A stretch of 64,000 nt of DNA, taken from Lachnospiraceae bacterium. GTDB lineage: Bacteria > Bacillota > Clostridia > Lachnospirales > Lachnospiraceae. The notes under the pieces were generated by a model. It did no database searches, was not told the origin of the DNA, and saw nothing but the letters and a program-made list of their open reading frames with translations. The stretch's first letter is position 1, and every line of letters begins with the position of its first letter. A program made the position numbers and the translations under genes. Shown piece by piece: positions 8,411 through 17,584 of the stretch. The DNA is taken from contig SVFF01000006.1 of NCBI GenBank assembly GCA_015057005.1, positions 62,001 to 126,000 on the forward strand, written 5' to 3'.

Positions 8411-8509
8411 TAAAAAATGCGGGGTGCCGATTTAGGCATAGCATTTACATAAAAAATGAACTAATTTTTTAAACATAAAAACATAAATAATTTTACGGAG
8501 GAGAAACAA

Positions 8510-9949
8510 ATGTTAAAGACAGATGTAGTAATTGTAGGCGCAGGCGCTGTAGGCTGTGCCATCGCAAGAGAACTGTCCAAGTACCATGTGGATGTGGTAG
8601 TTGTGGACAAGCGTGATGATGTGGGCGGCGATGCTTCCAAGTCCAACAGCGGTATTATCTGTAGTGGTTATGATGCTTATCCTGATACACTGGAGTCCAA
8701 GCTGATCGTGGCTGCAAACCCCATGTTTGACAAGCTGGCAGCAGAGCTGGAGTTCCCTTTCATCCGCTGCGGCGCACTCCTGCCCGCGTTTACTGATGAG
8801 CAGTATGAGAAACTGCCTTCTATTAAAGAGACTGCTTTCAAGAACCATGTTTACGATATCGAGTATCTGAGCCGCGAGCAGATCCTGGCAATCGAGCCCG
8901 AGCTGAATCCCGAGGTAAAGGGCGGCCTGCTGATTCCCAGAGAAAGCATCATCGATCCCTTCGTTTATGTACAGGCACTGGCTGAGAATGCTTACGAAAA
9001 TGGCGTAAAGTTCCTGCTGAACACAGAGGTTCTGGACATCAAGACCGAGGATGGTCAGATCAAGTCCGTAGAGACCAGCGCAGGTACCATCGAGTGTAAC
9101 CGTGTTGTAAATGCAGCAGCTCTTCACTGCGACGATATCGCAGCTATGGTAGGCAAGGCTGACTTCCATGTAGAGGCAAGAAGAGGCCAGATCTACATTC
9201 TGGACAAGAACACTTCCTGCAAGGTAAACCACATTGTATTCCCCATCCCCACCAAGGTGACCAAGGGTAAACTGATGACTCCCACCACCCACGGCAACAT
9301 GCTGGTAGGTCCTACTGCTGAAGATCTGGACAACAAGGAAGACCGTTCTACCACCGCAGAGGGTCTGGAGAGCATTTACGAGGATGTTCGCAGAATGATC
9401 CCTAACGTAAACGTAAGAGATTCCATCACCCAGTACAGCGGACTGAGACCCAACCGTAAGCCTGAGGGTCTGCACGTGGATGTTTACGAGGATCTGCCCG
9501 GATTTGTAAACCTGTCCGGCGTACGTTCCACCGGTGTTTCTGTATCTCCTGCTATGGCAAAGTATGTAGTAGAGAAGATGAAGGAAATGGGCTGGGAGAT
9601 GAACCTGAAAGAGGACTTCAACCCCATCAGAAAGGGTATCCCCTGCTTCCGTGAAATGTCCAATGAGGAGAGAGAAGCAATCATCAAAGAAAATCCTCTG
9701 TACGGTACCATCGTTTGCCGTTGTGAGACTGTTACCGAAGGCGAGATCGTTGCTGCCATCAACCGTCCTCTGGGTGCCCGCACCGTAGATGCTGTTAAGC
9801 GCAGAGTACGTGCTGGTATGGGACGCTGCCAGGGTGGCTTCTGTGGCCCCAAGGTGCTGGAGATCCTGGCCCGTGAGCTGAATGTGCCCACAGGCGAGAT
9901 CAACAAGAACCTGAATGGTTCCTACATGGTAGTTGGTAAGAATAAATAA
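8510..9949 (+). CDS. GlpA-like FAD-dependent dehydrogenase with BFD-type [2Fe-2S] domain
   Basis: 479 residues. The N-terminal FAD fold starts with DVVIVGAGAVGCAIAREL, followed by a DAO-type oxidoreductase domain. The C-terminal ~80 residues carry CRCETVTEGEI and CQGGFCGPKV, the four-Cys BFD-like [2Fe-2S] domain. The family includes anaerobic glycerol-3-phosphate dehydrogenase GlpA and L-2-hydroxyglutarate-type oxidases. It heads a three-gene operon with a second flavoprotein and a DUF1667 protein. Glycerol 3-phosphate is the likely substrate, but no glycerol kinase or facilitator gene is adjacent. Confidence 0.85.
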   Translation: MLKTDVVIVGAGAVGCAIARELSKYHVDVVVVDKRDDVGGDASKSNSGIICSGYDAYPDTLESKLIVAANPMFDKLAAELEFPFIRCGALLPAFTDEQYEKLPSIKETAFKNHVYDIEYLSREQILAIEPELNPEVKGGLLIPRESIIDPFVYVQALAENAYENGVKFLLNTEVLDIKTEDGQIKSVETSAGTIECNRVVNAAALHCDDIAAMVGKADFHVEARRGQIYILDKNTSCKVNHIVFPIPTKVTKGKLMTPTTHGNMLVGPTAEDLDNKEDRSTTAEGLESIYEDVRRMIPNVNVRDSITQYSGLRPNRKPEGLHVDVYEDLPGFVNLSGVRSTGVSVSPAMAKYVVEKMKEMGWEMNLKEDFNPIRKGIPCFREMSNEEREAIIKENPLYGTIVCRCETVTEGEIVAAINRPLGARTVDAVKRRVRAGMGRCQGGFCGPKVLEILARELNVPTGEINKNLNGSYMVVGKNK

Positions 9950-9978
9950 GCGCAGGACAGATAAAGGAGAAAATCGTT

Positions 9979-11241
9979 ATGTACAATATAAATTGTGATG
10001 TAGCAATCGTTGGCGGCGGCCCCGCAGGTCTGTCCGCAGCAGTTGCAGCTAAAAAAGAAGGCGCAGAGAGAGTACTTGTAATTGAGCGTGATGAGAGTAT
10101 CGGCGGTATTCTGCAGCAGTGTATTCACCCCGGATTCGGTTTGTCTTATTTTAAAGAAGAACTGACCGGTCCCGAGTACGCAGGCCGTTTTGCAGAGGAA
10201 GCAGAAGAGCTTGGCGTAGAATTCCTGCTGAATTCCATGGTTCTGGAAGTAAACGAAAAAGAAGGCAATGTTGTGTGTGTAAATAAAGAGTACGGCATGA
10301 CCTGCATCAATGCAGGCAGTATCGTGCTGGCTATGGGCTGCCGTGAGCGTACCCGTGCCAATATCATGACTCCCGGTGCACGTCCCGCAGGTGTTTATAC
10401 CGCAGGTGCTGCACAGAGACTGGTAAACCGCCAGAATGAGCTGGTAGGTAAGAAAGTTGTAATCCTTGGTTCCGGTGATATCGGTATGATCATGGCTCGC
10501 AGAATGACCCTGGAAGGTGCTCAGGTGCTGGCTGTTATCGAAATCATGGACTTCCTGGCTGGTCTGACCCGTAACAAGGTACAGTGTCTGGATGACTTCG
10601 GTATTCCTTTGTACCTGTCCCACACCATCACCAAGATCCACGGTTATCAGCGTGTAGAGGGTATTTCCTTTGCGCAGGTAGATGAGAGAAAGAAGCCCAT
10701 CCCCGGCACCGAGCAGTTTATTGAGTGCGATACCCTGCTTTTGTCCGTAGGTCTGATTCCTGAGAACGAACTGACCAGACAGACCGGCATCGCTATCTCT
10801 CCTGTAACCAACGGTCCTAAGGTGAACCAGTACATGCAGACTTCTGCAGAGAAAGTTTTTGCCTGCGGTAACGTAGTTCATGTAAACGACCTGGTAGACA
10901 ATGTAAGTACCGAGAGCTTAAAGGCCGGTAAGTATGCTGCGCAGTATGCTATGAACAAGCTGGCTGCAACCGTAAAGACTGTTGAAAACGTTCCCGGTGA
11001 GAATGTTCGTTACCTGTGCCCTCAGTCCCTGAGCATTTCCGAAGAGAATGAAAAGGCAAGCCTGTATTTCCGCGTGCTGCATCCCGAAAGCAATGTGACC
11101 ATTATCGCAAAGTCCGGTGACAAGGTACTTGCAAAGAAGAAAGCACTGCGCGTAAATCCCGGTGAAATGGAGCACATTGATTTTAACACCGCAGAGGTAG
11201 AGGGAGACAACGTGACCGTCTCTGTTCTGAAGGAGGTCTAA
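9979..11241 (+). CDS. NAD(P)/FAD-dependent oxidoreductase (GlpB-like partner)
   Basis: 420-residue pyridine-nucleotide-disulfide-type flavoprotein. It has an N-terminal GGGPAGLSAA FAD loop and a second Rossmann loop VVILGSGDIGMIMA (about residue 160) for NAD(P)H. It lacks a redox-active CxxC pair next to the FAD loop, so it probably shuttles electrons between the GlpA-like subunit and NAD or another carrier. It lies 29 bases after the GlpA-like gene and 4 bases before the DUF1667 gene. Confidence 0.85.
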   Translation: MYNINCDVAIVGGGPAGLSAAVAAKKEGAERVLVIERDESIGGILQQCIHPGFGLSYFKEELTGPEYAGRFAEEAEELGVEFLLNSMVLEVNEKEGNVVCVNKEYGMTCINAGSIVLAMGCRERTRANIMTPGARPAGVYTAGAAQRLVNRQNELVGKKVVILGSGDIGMIMARRMTLEGAQVLAVIEIMDFLAGLTRNKVQCLDDFGIPLYLSHTITKIHGYQRVEGISFAQVDERKKPIPGTEQFIECDTLLLSVGLIPENELTRQTGIAISPVTNGPKVNQYMQTSAEKVFACGNVVHVNDLVDNVSTESLKAGKYAAQYAMNKLAATVKTVENVPGENVRYLCPQSLSISEENEKASLYFRVLHPESNVTIIAKSGDKVLAKKKALRVNPGEMEHIDFNTAEVEGDNVTVSVLKEV

Positions 11242-11245
11242 GCAT

Positions 11246-11602
11246 ATGAAAAAAGAAATTATTTGTACCGTATGCCCTATGGGCTGCCATATTACCGTAG
11301 AGGGTGAGGGCGAGCAGATCCTGTCCGTAACCGGTTACACCTGTAAGCGCGGCCTGGAATATGCAAGTGCAGAGTTCGCTCATCCCGTGCGCATCCTGAC
11401 CACCACCGTAAAGACTGACAGCGAGAAGTGTCCTCTGCTGGCAGTACGTTCCAACAAGCCCATCCCCAAGGAAAAACAGATGGACTGCATGGCAGTGATC
11501 CGTGGCATTCAGGCCAAGGCACCTGTGAACCGCTATGATGTGCTGGTGGAGAATATCTGCGATACCGGTGTTGATATTGTGGCTACCGGCGTGCTGAAAT
11601 AA
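11246..11602 (+). CDS. DUF1667 protein, third subunit of the GlpA-like complex
   Basis: 118 residues beginning with a CTVCPMGCHITV motif and a further Cys about 20 residues on, the spacing expected for an iron-sulfur or metal site. DUF1667 proteins are regularly encoded after this flavoprotein pair in Firmicutes and probably act as the small electron-transfer subunit. Translation is likely coupled to the preceding gene. Confidence 0.85.
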   Translation: MKKEIICTVCPMGCHITVEGEGEQILSVTGYTCKRGLEYASAEFAHPVRILTTTVKTDSEKCPLLAVRSNKPIPKEKQMDCMAVIRGIQAKAPVNRYDVLVENICDTGVDIVATGVLK

Positions 11603-11639
11603 GAAAATTATCGGGAAAACATAAAGAAATAAACGATGG

Positions 11640-11668
11640 TTGTTTTGGGGATAAGAGTGTGCTACACT
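11640..11668 (+). promoter_or_regulatory. Promoter of toxin mRNA, copy 2
   Basis: TTGTTT, 17-bp spacer, TACACT with TGC extension. The hexamers match copy 1 while most spacer bases differ. Confidence 0.7.
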
Positions 11669-11757
11669 TGTCCCATGGGAAAACCAGAGAGCTTGGCGGC
11701 TTACCCTCTTTTACGGAGGGGCTAACCCTCCGGACGAAAGAAAGGAGGGCGTTGCCA

Positions 11758-11850
11758 ATGGTTACATATTCTGATTTGATTCAGTTTTGTATATTCATTG
11801 TCGCCCTTGTGGGTCTGTGTCATCAGATTTTCAAGGGGAAACGAAAATAG
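11758..11850 (+). CDS. 30-residue holin-like membrane toxin, copy 2
   Basis: The product MVTYSDLIQFCIFIVALVGL... differs from copy 1 at only three residues, all conservative (I2V, I15V, M24I). It has the same AAAGGAGG ribosome site, leader and stop-codon hairpin. A single-pass membrane peptide with a basic tail; toxin activity is inferred from form and context. Confidence 0.75.
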   Translation: MVTYSDLIQFCIFIVALVGLCHQIFKGKRK

Positions 11851-11877
11851 CCGCCATTACCCACAATAATGACGGCT
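11849..11877. terminator. Hairpin over toxin stop codon, copy 2
   Basis: The same 11-bp stem as copy 1 with a changed loop. On the minus strand it is followed by TATTTTCGTTT, a better terminator tail than in copy 1. Confidence 0.55.
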
Positions 11878-11937
11878 GTTTGAAAAACAGTTAGTTATGA
11901 ACAAGGGTAAGCCGCTTCTCTGGTTTTCCCTTTTCTA
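11852..11937 (-). ncRNA. Predicted antisense antitoxin RNA, copy 2
   Basis: Inferred from the promoter at 11943-11971 and the hairpin at the toxin stop. It is the same layout as copy 1; ends are estimates. Confidence 0.5.
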
Positions 11938-11942
11938 TTTAT

Positions 11943-11971
11943 AGAATAGTCTACAAAACTAGATTTGTCAA
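11943..11971 (-). promoter_or_regulatory. Antisense promoter, copy 2
   Basis: Minus-strand TTGACA, 17 bp, TATTCT, as in copy 1, with a different spacer sequence. Confidence 0.75.
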
Positions 11972-12009
11972 CGTATAAGTTGCTTGCAGATACATTGACT
12001 ACAAATGAA

Positions 12010-14202
12010 TTAAATATATAAAACATTTTCGGTGCTCTGAAGCTCTTTTTCCACATCGCCGTAGTGGAATTGGGCGGTTACGCCTTGGGGGAGTGTAATA
12101 CAGAATTTTACGGCAGTATCCTCTTTCTCCCATTTCACACTGACCTTTCCGCAGGGAAGTGTGCGGTAACCTTCGGCAAAATTCAAGATAGAAGGTACTA
12201 CAGGTGCGATTACGAGACTGTCGTAGTTACTGCTGTCTTTGGGCTGATCAATCCCCAGAATGTAATCAAACAAGTAAGCCGTCACAGCCCCAAACATGGG
12301 ATGGTTTAAGGATCTGTGATAGTTGGCCTCAGGCCAGTATTCCCAGAGGGTGGTGGCACCTGTGCGGCGCATTCCTTCAAAGGAATGTGCCTTGGAGGAG
12401 GCCATCAGCTTCGCGGCAAGCTCCCCGTCGCCTTTTTCAAAAAGCACGCGGGTCAGGATGTCTGTACCGAAAATACCAGTGTCGTATTCTTCCAGCTTGC
12501 TGTAGCGCTTTACCAGCTCCGGATAAGTTCTGTGATCACCAATGCCAATATCTACAGCAAAGGCGTTGGCACCCTGGACATTACCCAGGAAGTTGCCGTC
12601 CCACTTGTTAAAGTAGGCTGTCATGATCGCCGCTTTCCGCTCTCCAATGCGCTTTTCGAACAGTCCGATATCTTCTGTGTGACCTATCAGTTTTGCAATC
12701 TCAATCATCCGGTAGAGGCATTTGATGTAGAAATAATTATTTACAAAAGGTGCGGGAAGTACCACAGCCTCAGGGGGACACCAGTCGCCGAGACACCAGG
12801 CTCCTTCCTTGTCGCTGACCACAAGGGCATTTACAGATTTGGCCTCCAGGTAGTCAAAATAGCGGAGCATCTGATCGTACATGGCGATTAAAAATTGCTT
12901 ATCCCCGTAATGCTTATAATACTGATAAGGAACTTCGATGATGGCACATCCCCAGCCGCCGGGCCCACCGCCGCAGCGTGTATAAGGGGCGGTGTACTGT
13001 ACATGTCCTGTAAGGGTGTCCTGGCAGTCGCTGATATCAGCGATCCACTTTTGGTAGAAGGTTTGGGCATTCAACAGATTCATAGCAGCGTGACAGGTCA
13101 GCTGCCCGTCGCCAGTATAGCCTCTGCGCTCCAGGTGAGGGCAGTCTGAAGGAATGCCGGTGTGCATGTTGGAAAGCTGGGTGGTGATATAAGCCTCGTA
13201 CAACCAATTGAGAGCCTCGTTGTCACATTTAAAGGCGGAGGAAACCTCGATATCGGTGCACAGCATGCTTACCCGGACAGGGACAGCGTTGCCTGTTATG
13301 GTAAAATAACGGAAGGCGAACCAGGTAAACAGGGGGCAGGTTTCGGTCTCCTGTCCGTCTGAAATGATGATGAACTGCTGCCAGTGATGAGTGGTCTCAT
13401 CGGGGGTGCCGTCTGCATTCAGCGCCTCATAAAAATCCACGGTGACGGTTTCATCTTCGGCTGCCAGAATCCGGAAATAGGGAAGCGCGGAACAGTTCTT
13501 GCCCGTATCGTAAAGGGAGATGCCGTCTGTTTCGCTTAATTTGGTGATGGAGAGATCTTCCCGGAGTCTGTCGGCGGGACAATCGGTGGATAAGTATCTG
13601 GTATCCAGAGGCTTAGCGGGGATTGCATTTGCCCAGGCAGAGTCATCGTAGGACTTTTCAAATACATCTTTCTCATATTTGCGAAGATCCTGGGTCTCAA
13701 AATCATGGCGGTCATAAGCGTTTGTTGTAAAATTGTAATCCGGGATGTAGCTTTCGCTGATCTTATCCTGCCTGGAGGAGCAGAAGGAAATATCGCCGTC
13801 GTCGGTCTGCACTGTCAGGTTCCAGATTGCCTTAGGCAGTCCGAAGCGCTCATCATTTACCGCATACCAACCGCCGCCGAAATGCACCGCGATCACGTTC
13901 TCGCCCTCTTCCAGCAAATCTGTTACATCATACCCGGGCACATAAATGCGGTGGCCGGTGACGATCTCCTCTCTGGGCCAGTTATTTCTGGGCTCAAAGT
14001 CCGTGAAAAGAGGCAGAAACAGATCATCACTGACCCGCTTGCCGTTTATGTAGCAGTGGAAAAATCCCAGTCCCAGAACAGTGAGACGGGCTTTTGTAAA
14101 GCTTCTTAAAGTAAATTTGCTCCTGAGGATATAAAAGGGCTGGTTCAACTCAGAGGTGCCGGTCAGCCATTGCCCGTTGCCAAAATAATCCTGCTGTGTC
14201 AT
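12010..14202 (-). CDS. GH78 alpha-L-rhamnosidase
   Basis: 730 residues from an ATG at 14202 preceded by AAGGAG; the upstream track start is unsupported. The N-terminal beta-sandwich segments match Bac_rhamnosid_N (the block around GLGFFHCYINGKRV). The (alpha/alpha)6 catalytic barrel contains the SDCPHLERRGYTGDGQ block, in which the acidic residues near the start are the usual catalytic site. The WEYWPE segment and a C-terminal beta-domain follow. No signal peptide is visible, so it probably works in the cytoplasm on imported rhamnosides. It stands alone; no rhamnose transporter or kinase is adjacent. Confidence 0.85.
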   Translation of the reverse strand: MTQQDYFGNGQWLTGTSELNQPFYILRSKFTLRSFTKARLTVLGLGFFHCYINGKRVSDDLFLPLFTDFEPRNNWPREEIVTGHRIYVPGYDVTDLLEEGENVIAVHFGGGWYAVNDERFGLPKAIWNLTVQTDDGDISFCSSRQDKISESYIPDYNFTTNAYDRHDFETQDLRKYEKDVFEKSYDDSAWANAIPAKPLDTRYLSTDCPADRLREDLSITKLSETDGISLYDTGKNCSALPYFRILAAEDETVTVDFYEALNADGTPDETTHHWQQFIIISDGQETETCPLFTWFAFRYFTITGNAVPVRVSMLCTDIEVSSAFKCDNEALNWLYEAYITTQLSNMHTGIPSDCPHLERRGYTGDGQLTCHAAMNLLNAQTFYQKWIADISDCQDTLTGHVQYTAPYTRCGGGPGGWGCAIIEVPYQYYKHYGDKQFLIAMYDQMLRYFDYLEAKSVNALVVSDKEGAWCLGDWCPPEAVVLPAPFVNNYFYIKCLYRMIEIAKLIGHTEDIGLFEKRIGERKAAIMTAYFNKWDGNFLGNVQGANAFAVDIGIGDHRTYPELVKRYSKLEEYDTGIFGTDILTRVLFEKGDGELAAKLMASSKAHSFEGMRRTGATTLWEYWPEANYHRSLNHPMFGAVTAYLFDYILGIDQPKDSSNYDSLVIAPVVPSILNFAEGYRTLPCGKVSVKWEKEDTAVKFCITLPQGVTAQFHYGDVEKELQSTENVLYI

Positions 14203-14327
14203 ATGTTTACTCCTTGTCTGCGTGGTTGGGTGGAACAAGATGGTCTATAGGGACAGTATAGAGTATTGGAGGTGGGGAAATCAAGGGTTTTATGGTATTG
14301 CGTGGTGTTAAGATGGTGTGATAAATC

Positions 14328-14356
14328 TTGACAAAATTGTAGAGATTGTATAAAAT
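14328..14356 (+). promoter_or_regulatory. Promoter upstream of ispE
   Basis: TTGACA, 17-bp spacer, TAAAAT, within the divergent gap between the rhamnosidase and ispE. Confidence 0.7.
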
Positions 14357-14439
14357 TAAATACAATCCATGTATACAAAATACATTTGAGGACATAGTAT
14401 ACATAATAGAAAAAGAAAGCGCTTGCAGGGCGCTTCAGA

Positions 14440-15309
14440 ATGGGGACTTACATGAGCGGACTTACGATGAAAGCATACGCAAAGATTAATCTGGGACTGG
14501 ATGTGGTGAGAAGGCTGGAAAACGGCTACCATGAGGTAAAGATGGTGATGCAGACCGTTGGTATCGCCGATGTACTGACCTTTGAAAAGAGGGCGGAGGG
14601 CATCGTGATCACCACGGATGCAGGGGAACTTCCCACCGATGAGAACAATCTGATCTACAAAGCCGCCAGATTGATGCAGGAGCGCTATCAGATGAAAGAG
14701 GGCGTGACTGTACATCTGGAGAAGCATATTCCCATTGCGGCCGGTATGGCCGGAGGCAGTACGGACGCGGCAGCGACCCTGAAAGGTATGAGAGAATTAT
14801 TTGGGCTGGACTGCACGGATCAGGAACTTAGGGAGATCGGTGTGAAGATCGGCGCGGATGTGCCTTACTGTGTCATGGGCGGCACCGCCCTGGCAGAGGG
14901 TATCGGCGAGGTTTTGACGGCGCTGCCGGCAGCGCCGGATTGTATTCTGGTGGTGGCAAAGCCTGATATCAACGTGTCCACCAAGTATGTTTACGAGCAT
15001 CTGGATGCAATGGAAGGATATGCGCATCCGGATATTGACGGCATGGTGGCGGCAATTAAAGAAGGCTGCCTTGGCGGAGTGGTGGAGCGTCTGGGCAATG
15101 TGCTGGAGACCGTAACAGTAGAGGCGCACCCCATCATTGATGTGATCAAGCAGAAAATGCTGGAGATGGGCGCTGAGGGCAGCCTCATGAGCGGCAGCGG
15201 CCCTACCGTATTTGGTATTTTTAACGATAGGGAAACGGCTGAAAAAGCTTGCGCACAGATTGCTAAGGAACAGTTAGCGAAGCAGGTGTTCGTGACCAGT
15301 TTTGTATAG
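14440..15309 (+). CDS. ispE: 4-diphosphocytidyl-2-C-methyl-D-erythritol kinase
   Basis: GHMP kinase of 289 residues that phosphorylates CDP-ME in the MEP isoprenoid pathway. KAYAKINLGLDV is the N-terminal substrate-binding block, PIAAGMAGGSTDAAA is the ATP-binding GHMP loop, and SLMSGSGPTVFGIF is the C-terminal motif. The start is uncertain: ATGs at 14440, 14452 and 14467 are all in frame and none has a strong ribosome site. Homology begins just after the third. Confidence 0.93.
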   Translation: MGTYMSGLTMKAYAKINLGLDVVRRLENGYHEVKMVMQTVGIADVLTFEKRAEGIVITTDAGELPTDENNLIYKAARLMQERYQMKEGVTVHLEKHIPIAAGMAGGSTDAAATLKGMRELFGLDCTDQELREIGVKIGADVPYCVMGGTALAEGIGEVLTALPAAPDCILVVAKPDINVSTKYVYEHLDAMEGYAHPDIDGMVAAIKEGCLGGVVERLGNVLETVTVEAHPIIDVIKQKMLEMGAEGSLMSGSGPTVFGIFNDRETAEKACAQIAKEQLAKQVFVTSFV

Positions 15310-15422
15310 AGCGTGTAGTGTACGCGGGAATGTGAAGAAGTTCACGCGAGAGACCGGGTGAAGTAACAAGGGGAAAACAGTAAAAAACGATATCGTGCCG
15401 GGGGGCGCGGAACGGAGGAAGG

Positions 15423-16124
15423 ATGCAGGATAGTTTACAGTCAAAGAATTTTCGGATCAATATGGATGAGTTTTTGCCGCTGAGGGATGTGGTGTTCAAT
15501 ACCTTACGCCAGGCCATTCTCACAGGAGAGTTAAAGCCCGGCGAGCGTTTGATGGAGATTCATCTGGCCAACAAGCTGGGTGTGAGCCGTACGCCTATCA
15601 GAGAGGCCATTCACAAGCTGGAGCTTGAGGGTCTGGTGATCATGATTCCCAGAAGGGGCGCGGAAGTGGCCCAGATCACCGAGAAAAGCATGAGCGATGT
15701 GCTGGAGGTCAGAAGAGCTGTAGATGCACTTTGCGTGGAGCTGGCCTGCGACCGGATTTGCGATGAAGAACTGGATGCCTTAAAGAAGGCTTGTGACAAT
15801 TTTGAGGAAGCGGTAAAGACCAAGGATGTGAAAGTGATCGCCCAGGCTGATGTGGATCTGCACGATATTATTGTGCAGGCAACCAGAAACCAGCGTCTGG
15901 TGCAGCTGATAAACAATCTTTCCGAGCAGATGTACCGCTATCGTTTTGAGTACATTAAGGATTTCAGCCAGCATGATAAAGTGATCGAGGAACACAGGAA
16001 GATTTACGAAAGCATGCGCGTTAAGGATAAGGAGGCCGCCACGGAGGCTGCCAAGACTCATATTGACAATCAGAAAAAGGCGATCATCCGCCAGATTCAG
16101 CTGGAGAGACAGAAAAACGCATGA
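15423..16124 (+). CDS. GntR-family regulator, FadR (FCD) subfamily
   Basis: 233 residues. The N-terminal winged helix contains LANKLGVSRTPIREAIHKLELEGL (residues 40-65). The all-helical C-terminal FCD domain retains Asp/His positions (DVDLHDIIV, EEHRKIYESM) that often bind a metal and a carboxylate effector. An ACGGAGGA ribosome site precedes the ATG. It may be co-transcribed with ispE, which ends about 110 bases upstream. The regulated genes are unknown. Confidence 0.85.
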   Translation: MQDSLQSKNFRINMDEFLPLRDVVFNTLRQAILTGELKPGERLMEIHLANKLGVSRTPIREAIHKLELEGLVIMIPRRGAEVAQITEKSMSDVLEVRRAVDALCVELACDRICDEELDALKKACDNFEEAVKTKDVKVIAQADVDLHDIIVQATRNQRLVQLINNLSEQMYRYRFEYIKDFSQHDKVIEEHRKIYESMRVKDKEAATEAAKTHIDNQKKAIIRQIQLERQKNA

Positions 16125-16294
16125 TAGCAGGCCGCTTTGTAACGATCGGTAAAAGCAGCATGACATTTGAATAAAACATTTTTTTCAGGCAATAATCCGG
16201 ATATATCAATCCGGATATACAATTCGGAAACTGAAATCAGAAACAAAACCGGTTACGTTTTTTAGACAAGGCGGTTTTGGAAAGAGGTTATTGC

Positions 16295-16624
16295 ATGAAA
16301 AAGAAGGAATGGCGGATGTCTCTGCAAATTATGTTGACGTTCTGTGCACTGTGGGGTTGGTGGGGAATGTTGTACCCGGAGTTTACGCTGACGGAGGACA
16401 CCTACCGCGTTGTGTATGAGGAGACAGAGGATACAGATGCCGGGCATGCGTATCCGGAAAACGGTGAAGCGGCTGATATGCAGAACGACGCAGGAGCAAA
16501 ATCGGCGGAAGCAGATGGAGAATCGCCGCGGGAACTTTACCGGCGCCTGCTGCATGCATCAAAAGGTCAGCTTCGCTTCCGCAGCAAGTTTTTGATACAG
16601 CTGCAGAAATGGATGGAACAATAA
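16295..16624 (+). CDS. Small single-pass membrane protein of unknown function
   Basis: 109 residues from the ATG at 16295; the track start six codons earlier has weaker support. A membrane segment at residues 8-28 (SLQIMLTFCALWGWWGMLY) is followed by an acidic extracytoplasmic or linker stretch and a basic C-terminus (LRFRSKFLIQLQKWMEQ). I recognise no family. It lies 15 bases before murI and is probably co-transcribed with it. Confidence 0.55.
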   Translation: MKKKEWRMSLQIMLTFCALWGWWGMLYPEFTLTEDTYRVVYEETEDTDAGHAYPENGEAADMQNDAGAKSAEADGESPRELYRRLLHASKGQLRFRSKFLIQLQKWMEQ

Positions 16625-16639
16625 AAGGCAGGAAACAAA

Positions 16640-17482
16640 ATGAAACAGGAATATAGTATCAATCTGCGCAAGGATGCGCCCATCGGTGTGTTTGATTCCG
16701 GTGTGGGCGGCCTTACGGTGGCCCGTGAGATCATGCGTCAGATGCCCAATGAGAAAATTATATATTTCGGCGATACGGCCCGTGTGCCATACGGCAGCAA
16801 GTCTAAGGAAACGGTGACCCGCTATTCCAAGCAGATCGCCCGCTTCCTGCTAAGCTTCCAGGTGAAGACCATTGTGGTGGCCTGCAACACGGCCAGTGCC
16901 TATGCCAGGGATGAACTGGAGCAAGAGGTGGATATCCCGGTGTTGGGTGTGGTGAAGCCCGGTGCCAGGACGGCAGTGGATGTGACACGGAACGGTAAGA
17001 TCGGCGTGATCGCCACCGAGGCTACTATCGGAAGCCACATGTACAACAAATACATAACGGAATTAAACAAAGATGTGACGATATACGAGAAGGCCTGTCC
17101 CCTCTTTGTGCCGCTGGTAGAAGAAGGACTCTGGCAGGATCCGGTGACAGACGAGATTGCCAAACGCTATCTTTCCGAGCTGATCGATCTGGATATTGAT
17201 ACCCTGATCATGGGGTGTACCCACTATCCCCTGATACGCTCCACATTGGGCAGGATCATCGGAGAGGAAGTGACCTTGGTCAATCCAGCTTACGAGACAG
17301 CCATGGAATTAAAGCGCCTGCTGGCAGAGCAGGATCTTTTGAATGATCAGCCGCCTAAGCTTGGGGAGAACCAGTACCAGTTCTATGTAAGTGACGGCGC
17401 GGAGAAATTCAAACGCTTTGCCAATTCCATCATCAAGTACGGCATTTTATCGGCCAAGACCATACAGATTGAAGATTACTAG
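16640..17482 (+). CDS. murI: Glutamate racemase
   Basis: 280 residues. It makes D-glutamate for peptidoglycan. Both catalytic cysteines are present, in VVACNTASA (about residue 78) and MGCTHYPL (about residue 192), and the N-terminal IGVFDSGVGGLTV motif carries the conserved Asp. Length is normal. It is followed by a DUF1934 gene in the same direction. Confidence 0.93.
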   Translation: MKQEYSINLRKDAPIGVFDSGVGGLTVAREIMRQMPNEKIIYFGDTARVPYGSKSKETVTRYSKQIARFLLSFQVKTIVVACNTASAYARDELEQEVDIPVLGVVKPGARTAVDVTRNGKIGVIATEATIGSHMYNKYITELNKDVTIYEKACPLFVPLVEEGLWQDPVTDEIAKRYLSELIDLDIDTLIMGCTHYPLIRSTLGRIIGEEVTLVNPAYETAMELKRLLAEQDLLNDQPPKLGENQYQFYVSDGAEKFKRFANSIIKYGILSAKTIQIEDY

Positions 17483-17584
17483 GACCGGGGCAATTTGCGG
17501 TGCCTGAATCTGGAAAGTCACAATAAATGCAGAGAGTGACAATCAGAGAGTTACCATCAAAGAGTTGCGATAAAGGAAAAACAC

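Larger units (their letters stand above)
11605..11972. repeat. Small-toxin module, copy 2
   Basis: Near-identical to copy 1 at 7147-7515 and in the same orientation, starting three bases after the DUF1667 stop. The two copies form direct repeats around the DeoR/flavoprotein operon. Confidence 0.75.

Noticed and set aside
8411-8509. DeoR operator upstream of the flavoprotein operon
   Set aside because: Repeated AACATAAA elements are present but the tract is simply A/T-rich; no clear palindrome or known GlpR site.
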